Part shown: positions 7,344-15,401 of the stretch, piece after piece
How the letters are laid out: each line of letters begins with the position of its first letter
Position numbering within the stretch: position 1 is the first letter of the stretch
Origin: Lachnospiraceae bacterium UBA1759
GTDB lineage: Bacteria; Bacillota; Clostridia; Lachnospirales; Lachnospiraceae
Direction of reading: 5' to 3'
Length of the DNA stretch: 41,394 nucleotides
Assembly (NCBI GenBank): GCA_002315555.1
Contig: DCHF01000015.1
Location: 1-41,394 of the forward strand
Position numbers and translations under genes: made by a program
Notes under the pieces: model-generated
The model's database searches: none
The model's input: only the letters and a program-made list of their open reading frames with translations
What the model was told of the DNA's origin: nothing

Positions 7344-8225
7344 TCAGTTCTTCAGGTATTTATCAAAAAATCCGTATAGATCGTTATCGTATTCCTCACC
7401 GGTAAGATAGCCGTGGCCCTGATTCGGAACAACGACATTATAGGTTTCATCGCCGTTTGCGCGGGTCTTTTCGCAGAACTCGAAATTGACCTTATACGGC
7501 ACGCGCGGATCGGAATCGCTGCACATACACATGAACGGGCAATGCTTCTTATTCACATAAGTCATCGGATTGCCGATACGGATCTCTTCTTTTTTGTCCT
7601 CCGGTTTTCCGCCGTAGATCACTTCAAAGGCCGCAAGATATCCCGGGTCGACCTCTGCGCGGATATCATGGAATGCCTGATAATCCAGTGCGCCGTACCA
7701 TGCGACCGCAGCCTGGATCTCACTGGAAACGCCCTCATAACCGCCCTTGTCCTCAAAGGCTTCAATACCCTCGGAAACGGCCATTAATCCGGCCAGCTGA
7801 CCGCCGCAGGATTCTCCCCAGAACGCGATGTGATCGCCGTCAATGCCCAGCTTTTCCGCGTTTTTACGAAGGAAACGGACCGCGCATTTGCACTCCTCCA
7901 TCTGGCACGGGAACGGACGGACCTGAGAGAAGCGGTAATCGATGCTGACCACGAAATATCCGTGCTGAGCCAGATACAGGAATTTATCCTCCGGCCGGCA
8001 TTTACGGTCCACATGCGTCTCGATGAACGCACCGCCGTGCGCCCAGATGATGGCCGGCTTTTTCTCCTTGATCTGCCCGTCATAGAAGCAATCCATACGG
8101 AGAATACCGTCTTCCGTCTCCGAATAGATGAGACCGTCGATCACCGTGATCCCGTAATCGTTAAAATCTACTTTTCCCTGGATCTCCAGGCCTTTTTCAA
8201 ATACACCTTCATTAGCATCTTTCAT
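7344..8225 (-). CDS. Alpha/beta hydrolase (esterase/lipase, HSL or BD-FAE type)
   Basis: A 293-residue cytosolic serine esterase. It shows the oxyanion-hole motif HGGAF (residues 63-67), the nucleophile elbow GESCGG (S139), a late Asp in CSDSDPRVP and the catalytic His in NQGHGYLTG. Such enzymes often remove acetyl or other acyl groups from sugars. The tight linkage to a GH5-like glycosidase suggests de-esterification of plant-derived oligosaccharides before hydrolysis; this is inference. The start at 8225 has CAGGAG eight bases upstream. Confidence 0.85.
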   Translation of the reverse strand: MKDANEGVFEKGLEIQGKVDFNDYGITVIDGLIYSETEDGILRMDCFYDGQIKEKKPAIIWAHGGAFIETHVDRKCRPEDKFLYLAQHGYFVVSIDYRFSQVRPFPCQMEECKCAVRFLRKNAEKLGIDGDHIAFWGESCGGQLAGLMAVSEGIEAFEDKGGYEGVSSEIQAAVAWYGALDYQAFHDIRAEVDPGYLAAFEVIYGGKPEDKKEEIRIGNPMTYVNKKHCPFMCMCSDSDPRVPYKVNFEFCEKTRANGDETYNVVVPNQGHGYLTGEEYDNDLYGFFDKYLKN

Positions 8226-8274
8226 GGTAATACTCCTGTAAGCCGCGACTTGTCACACGGCGTTCTTTAAATCA

Positions 8275-8282
8275 AATATAAC
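8275..8282 (-). promoter_or_regulatory. Possible extended -10 promoter of the esterase/GH5 operon
   Basis: TGTTATATT on the minus strand (TATATT at 8275-8280 plus an upstream TG). No good -35 is found at the right distance, so this is tentative. Confidence 0.35.
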
Positions 8283-8300
8283 ATAGTGTTCCACATAAGA

Positions 8301-8334
8301 AAAGAAGCCGATATTATTAAAAATCGGCTTCTTT
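8301..8334. terminator. Strong bidirectional-looking terminator
   Basis: A perfect 12-bp inverted repeat AAAGAAGCCGAT (8301-8312) / ATCGGCTTCTTT (8323-8334). It serves the minus-strand membrane-protein gene ending at 8405. A second GC-rich inverted repeat GCCCC/GGGGC lies just beside it at about 8338-8357. Confidence 0.75.
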
Positions 8335-8404
8335 ACCGCCCCGTTTACGGAAGGGGCTGCCTGTGTTTGGCTTTACGTAATTCCCTTGATCCGCGGGTCA
8401 GACC

Positions 8405-9187
8405 TTAAGCACCCGGCTCTTCGGCTTCCGCTTTCTTATCCGGAAGCGGGGGCCGTCCGATCGGTACCAGCGGCGATGGAATCGCCACACCGATCAGCAT
8501 TTTCGCAAGCCACACAAAGAACAATACGACCAGGATCGGAATCAGGCACGAGGTTGCGATCGTGACCGCCAGAGTTTCAAAGAGACTGCTGAGCAGATTT
8601 GTCGCGCGTTCGATGAACGTGGTTCCGTTTGAGCTTGAGAAGATCGAGACGTCCTGCGTAAGGGACTCGGTCTCCCGGATCGTGCTTTCAATGGAGGTCC
8701 GATAGGTCTCGTAGATCTTATCGGACACGTAAACACTGACCGGAATCGCCGCATAGATGACGATCGCAAAGGTCAGAATACGGATGGCAAGGTTACCGGC
8801 GATGCCGCCTTTGTTCGTAAAGATACAGAAGATCACCAGTAACGCGAATGCCGGGATCAGAATGCGGAACACCGCAAGCCCGATGATCGGAAGCAGGTAT
8901 TTTTCCGCATATAATACGCACAGAGCGATCAGAAAATACTGGGTGCAGTCCGCCAGTTTTTCTGCGACCGGGGTGGCGACATCGTCCGGAAGAAGGGAAA
9001 TGCCCGCCGATGCCACCGTCGCCGTTCCCGTCAGCTTCAGTGCATCTTGAGTTTTCACCTCAATCGAGTCGATCACCTTCCGATACGCTTCCGGATCGGA
9101 ATATTTCTTTCCCATAACGAATACCGAGAACACGGCAAGAAGAACGAGCAACAGACTCGCAAGGATCTTCATCTGCATGCTTTTCAT
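8405..9187 (-). CDS. Multi-pass membrane protein of unknown function
   Basis: A 260-residue protein with about five hydrophobic segments: an N-terminal one (ILASLLLVLLAVFSVFVMG), two closely spaced central ones (about residues 83-125), one near 135-158, and one near 210-235 (IATSCLIPILVVLFFVWLA). The C-terminus is short, proline-rich then acidic (PPLPDKKAEAEEPGA). I do not recognise the family. ATG 9187 is preferred over the upstream TTG because AAAGGAGG sits eight bases before it. It lies 18 bases downstream of the DUF4230 gene and is followed by a strong terminator, so the two form an operon and probably act together in the membrane. Confidence 0.8.
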   Translation of the reverse strand: MKSMQMKILASLLLVLLAVFSVFVMGKKYSDPEAYRKVIDSIEVKTQDALKLTGTATVASAGISLLPDDVATPVAEKLADCTQYFLIALCVLYAEKYLLPIIGLAVFRILIPAFALLVIFCIFTNKGGIAGNLAIRILTFAIVIYAAIPVSVYVSDKIYETYRTSIESTIRETESLTQDVSIFSSSNGTTFIERATNLLSSLFETLAVTIATSCLIPILVVLFFVWLAKMLIGVAIPSPLVPIGRPPLPDKKAEAEEPGA

Positions 9188-9205
9188 GTGCAATTCCTCC
9201 TTTCA

Positions 9206-9925
9206 TTAGTTCCGGACGAATTCCACGGAATACTTCTCCGTATCGATCATCCCTTCAATAAAGTTCTTGATCAGGACTTCCGCATTCTCCTGTGCCTTAT
9301 CGAGAATACCGCGCTCCAGCGCGCGTTCCTGCGCCCGGCTTTCAAGCTCCTGAAGGGATCCGTTATAATCCTTCATGGAGAGCATGTTCCATTTCGATAC
9401 CTTTTCTTCATAGAGCTCAAAGCTGTCAAGATCCAGCGAGCAGGTCATAATGTACGCGTCCGGAAGCTTTACGTAGATTATTCCGCGCGCATCATCCTTT
9501 TCCACTTTGATCTCGTTGAAATCGATTCCCGCAAAGATCTCGCCTTCATAGCTCATGATCACTTTGGAATCGACCGTAACGACCCAGGCCATGGTCTTGG
9601 AACTGTCAATGGTCGTCACTTCCTTAAACCAGTATTCCTCTGTCACCAGAACACCCATGTCCTTCAGTCCCTCTTCGATTATGTCCGTTGTAATTTCTTT
9701 TTCGACCTCGACCGTCACGATCTTGTCGACATATACGATCTTATCCTTCGTCACATACCGAACGATGGGTTCCTGACTCTCCGTCGTTTCGGCCGCATCC
9801 GTATTTGCGGGCTTATCCGGCTGCATTGCAACGATCACGATCAACGCGATTGCCGCAAGGATCAAAACCACGGCTCCGATAAAGCCGTATTTCTTAAGTT
9901 TTGTGCGGTCCATCTGTTTAAACAT
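9206..9925 (-). CDS. DUF4230 domain membrane-anchored protein
   Basis: A 239-residue protein with one N-terminal transmembrane helix (YGFIGAVVLILAAIALIVIVAM, about residues 13-34), a Thr/Glu-rich linker, then a DUF4230-type domain. The latter is recognised from LVTEEYWFKEVT, SYEGEIFAGIDFNEIKV, IIYVKLPDAYI and the following DSFELYEEK. The domain faces outward by prediction. The molecular role of DUF4230 is not known to me. The start at 9925 is preceded by AAGGGGG. It is the first gene of the pair with the polytopic membrane protein. Confidence 0.8.
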   Translation of the reverse strand: MFKQMDRTKLKKYGFIGAVVLILAAIALIVIVAMQPDKPANTDAAETTESQEPIVRYVTKDKIVYVDKIVTVEVEKEITTDIIEEGLKDMGVLVTEEYWFKEVTTIDSSKTMAWVVTVDSKVIMSYEGEIFAGIDFNEIKVEKDDARGIIYVKLPDAYIMTCSLDLDSFELYEEKVSKWNMLSMKDYNGSLQELESRAQERALERGILDKAQENAEVLIKNFIEGMIDTEKYSVEFVRN

Positions 9926-10052
9926 AATGAATCCCCCTTATGCTTTTTTCGGAAACCGGGCTAACACAAACAGTGATCCCTTACCCTTTTTCCGTATCTT
10001 CAGTTTAGCGGAAAGCAGAGCTGAAATATACAGTAAAAAGCGCATAATAAGG

Positions 10053-10081
10053 TTGTTTAATTTTCCGCAGTCCGATATAAT
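10053..10081 (+). promoter_or_regulatory. SigA promoter of the GH30 gene
   Basis: TTGTTT (10053-10058), 17-bp spacer, TATAAT (10076-10081); about 30 bases before the ATG. Confidence 0.65.
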
Positions 10082-10114
10082 ATCTGTAATATTTCCGAAA
10101 CGGAGGTTTTGTCT

Positions 10115-11413
10115 ATGAAAATGCTGGAACATCTGGGACTTTGCGACGGAGAGATCTCCTCTTTCAACCTGTCCGCGTTCAAACCCGGTGATACGGAGGA
10201 AACAGTCGTAAATATTCATGACATAGAGCGCCAGGAGATCCTCGGATTCGGCGGTGCGTTTACCGAAGCTGCCGGCCTGTGCTATTCGATGATGTCCGAA
10301 GCCAATAAGAAAAAGGCGCTCGACATGCTTTTTGGCGATGACGGTCTCCGTTACCGTTTCTGCCGTCTGTGCATCGGCTCGTCCGATTTCTCCATCAGCG
10401 AATATTCTGAGGTGGAGGAAGGCGACATGACGCTTGAAACCTTCAACATCGATCAGGACTTAAAGTACATTATTCCCTTTGTGAAGGATGCTCTTGCTTA
10501 TACAAACAACGAGATCATGCTCTTCGCTTCTCCCTGGAGTCCGCCCGCTTATATGAAGGATACCGGCGTTCTCAAGCAGGGAGGAAAGCTGAAGAAAGAG
10601 TTTTATGAGCTGTATGCGAAGTATTTTGTGAAATTCATTGAGGCGTACGAGACGGAAGGCATTCACATTTCCGCGGTGACGATCCAGAATGAAGCGCATG
10701 CGGTGCAGACCTGGGAAAGCTGCCTGTTTGAAGCGGAAGACGAAGCGGAATTCTGTGAAAAGCTGTACGATGCTTTCACAGAAGCGGGGCTGGATGTGAA
10801 GATCCTATGCTGGGATCACAATAAGGAGCGCCTGTTCGAGCGCGCTGCTGCGACTTTCCCGAAGTGCGGCGACAAAATGTGGGGCATCAGTTATCATTGG
10901 TATAGCGGTGAACACTATGACGAGATTCGTCTGGTGCGTGAATTCTTCCCGGACAAGGTGATCATCGAAGGCGAATTCTGTCGCGGTCTCTCCTCGCACG
11001 GGTACATGCGTTACCGCGATGATATTCTCGGAAATCTGGCTGCCGGTACGAATGCACTCTGTGACTGGAATCTGATCCTTGACGATGAAGGCGGTCCGTT
11101 CCATAATCGTGCGTTCGGTTGCCGCGCGGAACTGTTCTACGACCGGAAAAAGGACGAGATCAAGGTCCATGGTTTCCATAGCGATATGTATTTCTTCTCG
11201 CATTACATCGATCGTGGAGCGCGCGTACTGGCCTCCTCTTCTTTCTCCGATCATCTGAAGGTTCTCGGTGTGAAGAATCCGGATGGAAAGATCCTTTGCT
11301 ACGTGAATAACATGGGACCGGATCGAATCAAATTCGTGATGCGGTATAAGAATTATGAATATACCACGACCGTAGAAGGCGGGGCTGCTGCGATGCTGAA
11401 GTTTGAGGAGTAA
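10115..11413 (+). CDS. GH30 family glycoside hydrolase (glucosylceramidase-like)
   Basis: A 432-residue clan GH-A enzyme of the GH30 type. Seen are the N-terminal QEILGFGGAFTEAA, the RYRFCRLCIGSSDFS strand, the LFASPWSPPAYMK loop, the acid/base glutamate in VTIQNEA (E193) and the probable nucleophile in IIEGEFCRG (E287, comparable with the SEAC motif of glucocerebrosidase). A beta-sandwich C-terminus follows. It would cleave beta-linked glucosyl or xylosyl units; specificity is uncertain. No signal peptide, so cytosolic. ATG 10115 has CGGAGG eight bases upstream. It is monocistronic with its own promoter and terminator. Confidence 0.88.
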   Translation: MKMLEHLGLCDGEISSFNLSAFKPGDTEETVVNIHDIERQEILGFGGAFTEAAGLCYSMMSEANKKKALDMLFGDDGLRYRFCRLCIGSSDFSISEYSEVEEGDMTLETFNIDQDLKYIIPFVKDALAYTNNEIMLFASPWSPPAYMKDTGVLKQGGKLKKEFYELYAKYFVKFIEAYETEGIHISAVTIQNEAHAVQTWESCLFEAEDEAEFCEKLYDAFTEAGLDVKILCWDHNKERLFERAAATFPKCGDKMWGISYHWYSGEHYDEIRLVREFFPDKVIIEGEFCRGLSSHGYMRYRDDILGNLAAGTNALCDWNLILDDEGGPFHNRAFGCRAELFYDRKKDEIKVHGFHSDMYFFSHYIDRGARVLASSSFSDHLKVLGVKNPDGKILCYVNNMGPDRIKFVMRYKNYEYTTTVEGGAAAMLKFEE

Positions 11414-11435
11414 GAAGTAAGAAAAGATACAAAAC

Positions 11436-11466
11436 AAAAACCGTACCCAAAAGGGTACGGTTTTTT
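11436..11466. terminator. Bidirectional terminator between GH30 and the zinc-ribbon gene
   Basis: Stem CCGTACCC (11441-11448) / GGGTACGG (11453-11460), with an A-run before and a T-run after, so it works for both convergent genes. Confidence 0.9.
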
Positions 11467-11483
11467 ACGGTCTGCCCCGGACA

Positions 11484-12770
11484 TTACCAGTCCGAATCCC
11501 AATCCGACCACCCGGAATCCCAATCATCATTTCCGTAATCCCAGTCATAGTCGTTATCATAATCATTGGAACTGTAGCCGCCGCTATCGGAATTACTGTT
11601 GTTATTCCGCTGCGTCTGATAATTTTCATAAGCCTGATTATACTCTTCGCCCCAGATCGAATCATCAAAATTTGCCTGCGACCAGTTCAGTTCGTTTGAG
11701 GACGCGTAGTCGTAAACATCGGAGTAGGTGCTGCCGATTCTGTATTCATTCGGATCATACCAGAGTTCCTCCCCGATGCTCGAACTATCGTCCTTATCAC
11801 ATAAATAGCTCCAGGATTCGGAGTCTTCGTCATAGGTGTACCAACCGGAATTATCGCCGTAGCCGTAACGCGACCCATAGTTGTCATCCAGGTAATAATA
11901 CAATGTGTTATTTACCTGGTAATAACTGCGGTCCGGTGTGAAATGATGGCCGGCATCGATGTAATTACGGCTATGATAGATGCTGTATTCCTCGTAGGGA
12001 ATGCCCAGTTCATCGCCGTATTCAATAATGTTGATCACTTCCGGATAGACTGTCTTCCCCTTCTCATTCGTTGACATAAGCTCGTCGGGGAACTGATCGA
12101 CAGTCTCGTCATGGGTATACAAAAGAGTCCATTCGCGATTTTCGGGGTCATAGCGCCACCAGCCGAAGACATACGAATCCGTACCGTAATCATCGTAATC
12201 GCAGTAATAGACCGTTTCATCTTCCGTCTGATAGTAATTACCGGAATGATACTTCTTGGAGTCTTCTTTTTCCGAAATACTTCCGATCGCAAACAGCGCA
12301 CAAAGGCCGATGATCCAGCCGGTCGCCTTTCTGGACGCTTTCTTCCGCTTCTGCATAGAAGAAGACGTCGACACATTAGAACGTGCGGACGATGTCAGCT
12401 GATGTCCCTTCTGGTTCAGGATCTCTTCCTTCAGGCGAAGATAGAGTTCATTGACCGCGTACGCTTCATCCGTACCCTGATAACGAACAGCACGGGTTCC
12501 GTCGGCCTTGTTTTTGTACACAAAATAGGTGTAGCCATCGGTATAGATACCGAACGCCTTCGGCTCATGTACGTTCTTTCCAATAAAGAAGCGCGTCACT
12601 TCTTCCGGCGGTAAATGATGATCTTCATACCACTGCTTCAGTTCCTCAATGGTTTGCGGAGTTCCGGTCGCGGTGCGCTTATACGCACTGTTCACAGCGC
12701 CGCACGTCGGACAATTCGGAATATCATCGGCATAGAAATTGCCGCAGTAGTCACATTTGATCTGGCCCAT
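11484..12770 (-). CDS. Zinc-ribbon membrane protein with two Tyr/Trp-rich repeats
   Basis: A 428-residue protein without a named family. It has an N-terminal four-cysteine zinc ribbon (C6, C9, C20, C23), a small domain at about residues 35-120 with a lysine/aspartate-rich core, a low-complexity Ser/Lys linker, one hydrophobic helix (GWIIGLCALFAIGSI, about 151-165), then a presumably external region. That region has two related modules of about 40 residues, at about 178-218 (YYQTEDETVYYCDYDD...) and 302-343 (YYQVNNTLYYYLDDNY...), both ending in a W-x-Y/L pattern. The last 45 residues are Asn/Ser/Asp/Trp-rich and very acidic. The start has CAGGAGGTAAC upstream. It appears monocistronic. Function unknown; a surface sensor or binding role is only a guess. 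Confidence 0.8.
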   Translation of the reverse strand: MGQIKCDYCGNFYADDIPNCPTCGAVNSAYKRTATGTPQTIEELKQWYEDHHLPPEEVTRFFIGKNVHEPKAFGIYTDGYTYFVYKNKADGTRAVRYQGTDEAYAVNELYLRLKEEILNQKGHQLTSSARSNVSTSSSMQKRKKASRKATGWIIGLCALFAIGSISEKEDSKKYHSGNYYQTEDETVYYCDYDDYGTDSYVFGWWRYDPENREWTLLYTHDETVDQFPDELMSTNEKGKTVYPEVINIIEYGDELGIPYEEYSIYHSRNYIDAGHHFTPDRSYYQVNNTLYYYLDDNYGSRYGYGDNSGWYTYDEDSESWSYLCDKDDSSSIGEELWYDPNEYRIGSTYSDVYDYASSNELNWSQANFDDSIWGEEYNQAYENYQTQRNNNSNSDSGGYSSNDYDNDYDWDYGNDDWDSGWSDWDSDW

Positions 12771-12818
12771 GTTACCTCCTGTCTTTCTTTTAAGTCACAT
12801 TTTTGTGCTTATAGTTTT

Positions 12819-12827
12819 ATTATACCA
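12819..12827 (-). promoter_or_regulatory. Extended -10 promoter of the zinc-ribbon gene
   Basis: TGGTATAAT on the minus strand (TATAAT at 12819-12824), about 50 bases before the ATG. The -35 region is weak. Confidence 0.5.
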
Positions 12828-12935
12828 AGTTTTTTCTAAATGAACACCCTATTTTCAGTGATATGACAATGGTTATTTCCGCGGATTTACGGTAAAATCG
12901 GGTTATCGATCAATTTGAATGCGAGATTTTACTTT

Positions 12936-13778
12936 ATGTGGATGATATTCGTGCTGATCTACGGCGTACTGAAGGGCGCTCGTGAGGTCGCAAAGAAAAA
13001 ATCATTGGAACGCAGCACGACGATGGAGGTCCTATTCTTCTATACGTTGTTTTCCTTCCTTCTGGTTTGTCCGGATGCCAAAAACGCGATGGGTGTAGAA
13101 CCGCGGATGATGCTTTACATCGCCCTGAAAGCGTTTGTGATCTTCCTGGCCTGGATCTTCTCTTTTAAAGCAATTAAGACGCTGCCACTCAGTCTCTACG
13201 GTGTGCTGGATCTTTCCAGGGTCCTGTTTTCCACCCTGATGGCGGTACTGGTGATCCATGAGACACTGACACCGAATTCGCTGATCGGCCTTTTACTTGT
13301 GGGAACCGGCCTGCTCCTTTTGAAAATACAGAAAAAGTCCGGAAATATGGAAAAGGCCGCGCCGCTCATGGTCGTCTGTGCTTTCCTCTCCTGCATTCTG
13401 AACGCCGTCTCCGGGACGATGGACAAACTTCTGATGCGCACACTGAACTCGTCACAGCTTCAGTTCTGGTATCTTTTGTTCCTGGTCTCCTTCTACCTGA
13501 TCTACATTCTGGTCACACGAACAAAGATCCGTGTCAAAGAATCGCTCAAAAATCCGATGATCTGGCTCCTTGCGCTCATGTTTGTCATTGCGGACCGCGC
13601 ACTGTTCATCGCAAATCAGGATCCGAACAGCCGCGTCAGCATCATGACGCTGATCAAACAGTCCGGGGCGATCGTCACGATTCTCGCGGGACGCTTTATC
13701 TTCAAGGAAAAGAACACTACGCATAAATTGATCTGCGCCGGTATCATCATCGCCGGTATCGTGGTCTCCGTATTGTGA
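12936..13778 (+). CDS. EamA/DMT superfamily transporter
   Basis: A polytopic inner-membrane protein of about 280 residues with roughly ten hydrophobic helices in two EamA-like halves. The first half ends around LIGLLLVGTGLLLLKIQKKSG and the second contains SGAIVTILAGRFIFKEK and the final TM IICAGIIIAGIVVSVL. Members export or exchange small metabolites; the substrate is unknown. The frame can start at TTG 12915, but neither candidate has a clear ribosome binding site; ATG 12936 is chosen. A possible -10 (TAAAAT, 12893-12898) lies upstream. A terminator follows 20 bases after the stop. Confidence 0.8.
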   Translation: MWMIFVLIYGVLKGAREVAKKKSLERSTTMEVLFFYTLFSFLLVCPDAKNAMGVEPRMMLYIALKAFVIFLAWIFSFKAIKTLPLSLYGVLDLSRVLFSTLMAVLVIHETLTPNSLIGLLLVGTGLLLLKIQKKSGNMEKAAPLMVVCAFLSCILNAVSGTMDKLLMRTLNSSQLQFWYLLFLVSFYLIYILVTRTKIRVKESLKNPMIWLLALMFVIADRALFIANQDPNSRVSIMTLIKQSGAIVTILAGRFIFKEKNTTHKLICAGIIIAGIVVSVL

Positions 13779-13799
13779 GCATATAAGGGTTTAATAATA

Positions 13800-13836
13800 A
13801 AACAGGTCGACTTCTCTTATTGAAGCCGGCCTGTTT
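13800..13836 (+). terminator. Terminator after the EamA gene
   Basis: AAACAGG (13800-13806) pairs with CCTGTTT (13830-13836), with inner CTTC/GAAG pairing. The 3' arm overlaps the likely promoter of the following GH39 gene. Confidence 0.6.
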
Positions 13837-13848
13837 CTATGTTATGTA
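13820..13848 (+). promoter_or_regulatory. Possible promoter of the GH39 gene, inside the terminator
   Basis: TTGAAG (13820-13825) and TATGTA (13843-13848) with a 17-bp spacer. The -35 hexamer is in the loop/3' arm of the upstream terminator hairpin. Confidence 0.4.
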
Positions 13849-13883
13849 ATAGTAAATGAATCAATTACGATCGGAGGTTTCCC

Positions 13884-15392
13884 ATGAATCAGACATTTTT
13901 GATCGACCCGAATGCAAATGTACTCTTTAACAATAAGACCGATTTCTGTGTCGGTACCGGACGCATCGGACTTGCACTTCAGGAGGAGTATCAGAAGCAG
14001 TTGAAGCTTGTGCAGGATGAGATCGGTTTCTCCTACATCCGCGGCCACGGCCTCTTTTCCGACGATATGGCCATCTATCATACCTATAAGGATACAAACG
14101 GCAACCTCTGTGAGGAATATAATTTCACTTATCTGGATCTGGTCATGGACTCTTATCTTTCAAAGAATATCCGTCCGTTCCTGGAGCTCGGTTTTATGCC
14201 GAAGGAAATGGCATCCGGTGATCAGACGGTGTTCTACTGGAAAGGAAATGTCACGCCGCCGGTCGAATATGCCCGCTGGCAGCGGCTGGTGCAGGCAACG
14301 CTCCGTCATCTGATAGGACGTTATACGCTTGCCGAGGTGCGCACATGGCCCATCGAGGTTTGGAATGAGCCGAATCTGTTCGGTTTCTGGAAAGGCGCGG
14401 ACATGGAGGAATACTTTAAGCTGTTCGAAGCGACCTTCACGGCGATCAAGGAAGTCAGCACGGAACTCACTGTGGGCGGTCCTGCGATCTGCGGTGTGGA
14501 TGACGAACGCTGGCTGAAGGGTTTCCTCGATTTCTGCAGTGGCAGGAAGATCGCGCTTGATTTTATCACGCGCCATCATTACACCACGGATCTTCCGGTT
14601 CCGGACGGCCACTACGGCTATCCCGCGCTCCGTGAGCACAACGGCTGCTTCAGCGAACTTGATATCAGCCGCGCGCTGATCGACTCTTATCTCGAATATA
14701 AGGATCTTCCGATCCATATAACGGAATTCAATACCTCTTACATCCCGACTGCCCCGCTTCATGACACGAACAAGAATGCGGCGTATGTTGCCTACATGCT
14801 GACCCGTCTGGGCGATGTCAACGAATCCTATTCCTACTGGACCTTCGGCGATATCTTTGAAGAGAACGGCGTTCCGTTTACACCCTTCCACGGCGGCTTC
14901 GGTATGGTCGCAAACGGCGGTATCAAAAAGCCGACCTTCTGGAGCTTTAAATTCTTCAAGGAGCTATACAAAAAGTGCGTACTGAAGGAACGGAATGTGA
15001 TCCTGACGGCCGATGAGAAATCCGGATACTATAAAGGCATCGCCTTTAATGATGCCCTGAACCGTACCGGTGAGGATCTTAAGATCACACTTCAGCTTCC
15101 CGCAGACGCCGGCCGCTATATCCTTATCACAAAAACCGTCGATGAAGACACCTGCAACCCGCTCAAGGTCTGGCACGATCTCGGCGAACCGTCTTCCCTC
15201 TCTAAAGATGAACTTGCGCTGATCAAAGCGGCGGCGGAGCCGGTAGTAAAGACAAGTTCCATCATTGCGGACGCTGACGGAAAGGCCGATATCACCTTAA
15301 ATGTAAAGGAGTACGGCCTCATTGCGTTTGAGATCCGAAAAGCCGAGCTTGCGACGGATCGCGGTTACAGCTATGAAAGAGCAAATGAGTAA
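13884..15392 (+). CDS. GH39 family glycoside hydrolase (beta-xylosidase-like)
   Basis: A 502-residue clan GH-A enzyme closely following the GH39 pattern: an N-terminal VGTGRIGLAL with FSYIRGHGLFSDDM, acid/base glutamate in IEVWNEPNL (E162), nucleophile in IHITEFNTS (E281), and the late SYSYWTFGDIFEE loop. A C-terminal beta-sandwich follows. GH39 enzymes release xylose or related sugars from the non-reducing end of oligosaccharides; the exact sugar is inferred. No signal peptide is seen, so it would act on imported oligosaccharides. The ATG is preceded by CGGAGGTTTCCC, the same RBS layout as the GH30 gene. Confidence 0.9.
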   Translation: MNQTFLIDPNANVLFNNKTDFCVGTGRIGLALQEEYQKQLKLVQDEIGFSYIRGHGLFSDDMAIYHTYKDTNGNLCEEYNFTYLDLVMDSYLSKNIRPFLELGFMPKEMASGDQTVFYWKGNVTPPVEYARWQRLVQATLRHLIGRYTLAEVRTWPIEVWNEPNLFGFWKGADMEEYFKLFEATFTAIKEVSTELTVGGPAICGVDDERWLKGFLDFCSGRKIALDFITRHHYTTDLPVPDGHYGYPALREHNGCFSELDISRALIDSYLEYKDLPIHITEFNTSYIPTAPLHDTNKNAAYVAYMLTRLGDVNESYSYWTFGDIFEENGVPFTPFHGGFGMVANGGIKKPTFWSFKFFKELYKKCVLKERNVILTADEKSGYYKGIAFNDALNRTGEDLKITLQLPADAGRYILITKTVDEDTCNPLKVWHDLGEPSSLSKDELALIKAAAEPVVKTSSIIADADGKADITLNVKEYGLIAFEIRKAELATDRGYSYERANE

Positions 15393-15401
15393 GGAATCGT
15401 T

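Noticed and set aside
8338..8357. GC-rich inverted repeat next to the 8301-8334 hairpin as a second terminator or small RNA
   Set aside because: Stem of only five pairs, no T-run and no promoter; it is noted only as a neighbour of the strong terminator.
9047..9964. A 305-codon plus-strand frame opposite the DUF4230 gene
   Set aside because: It is the shadow of the minus-strand gene and crosses its RBS; no family similarity.
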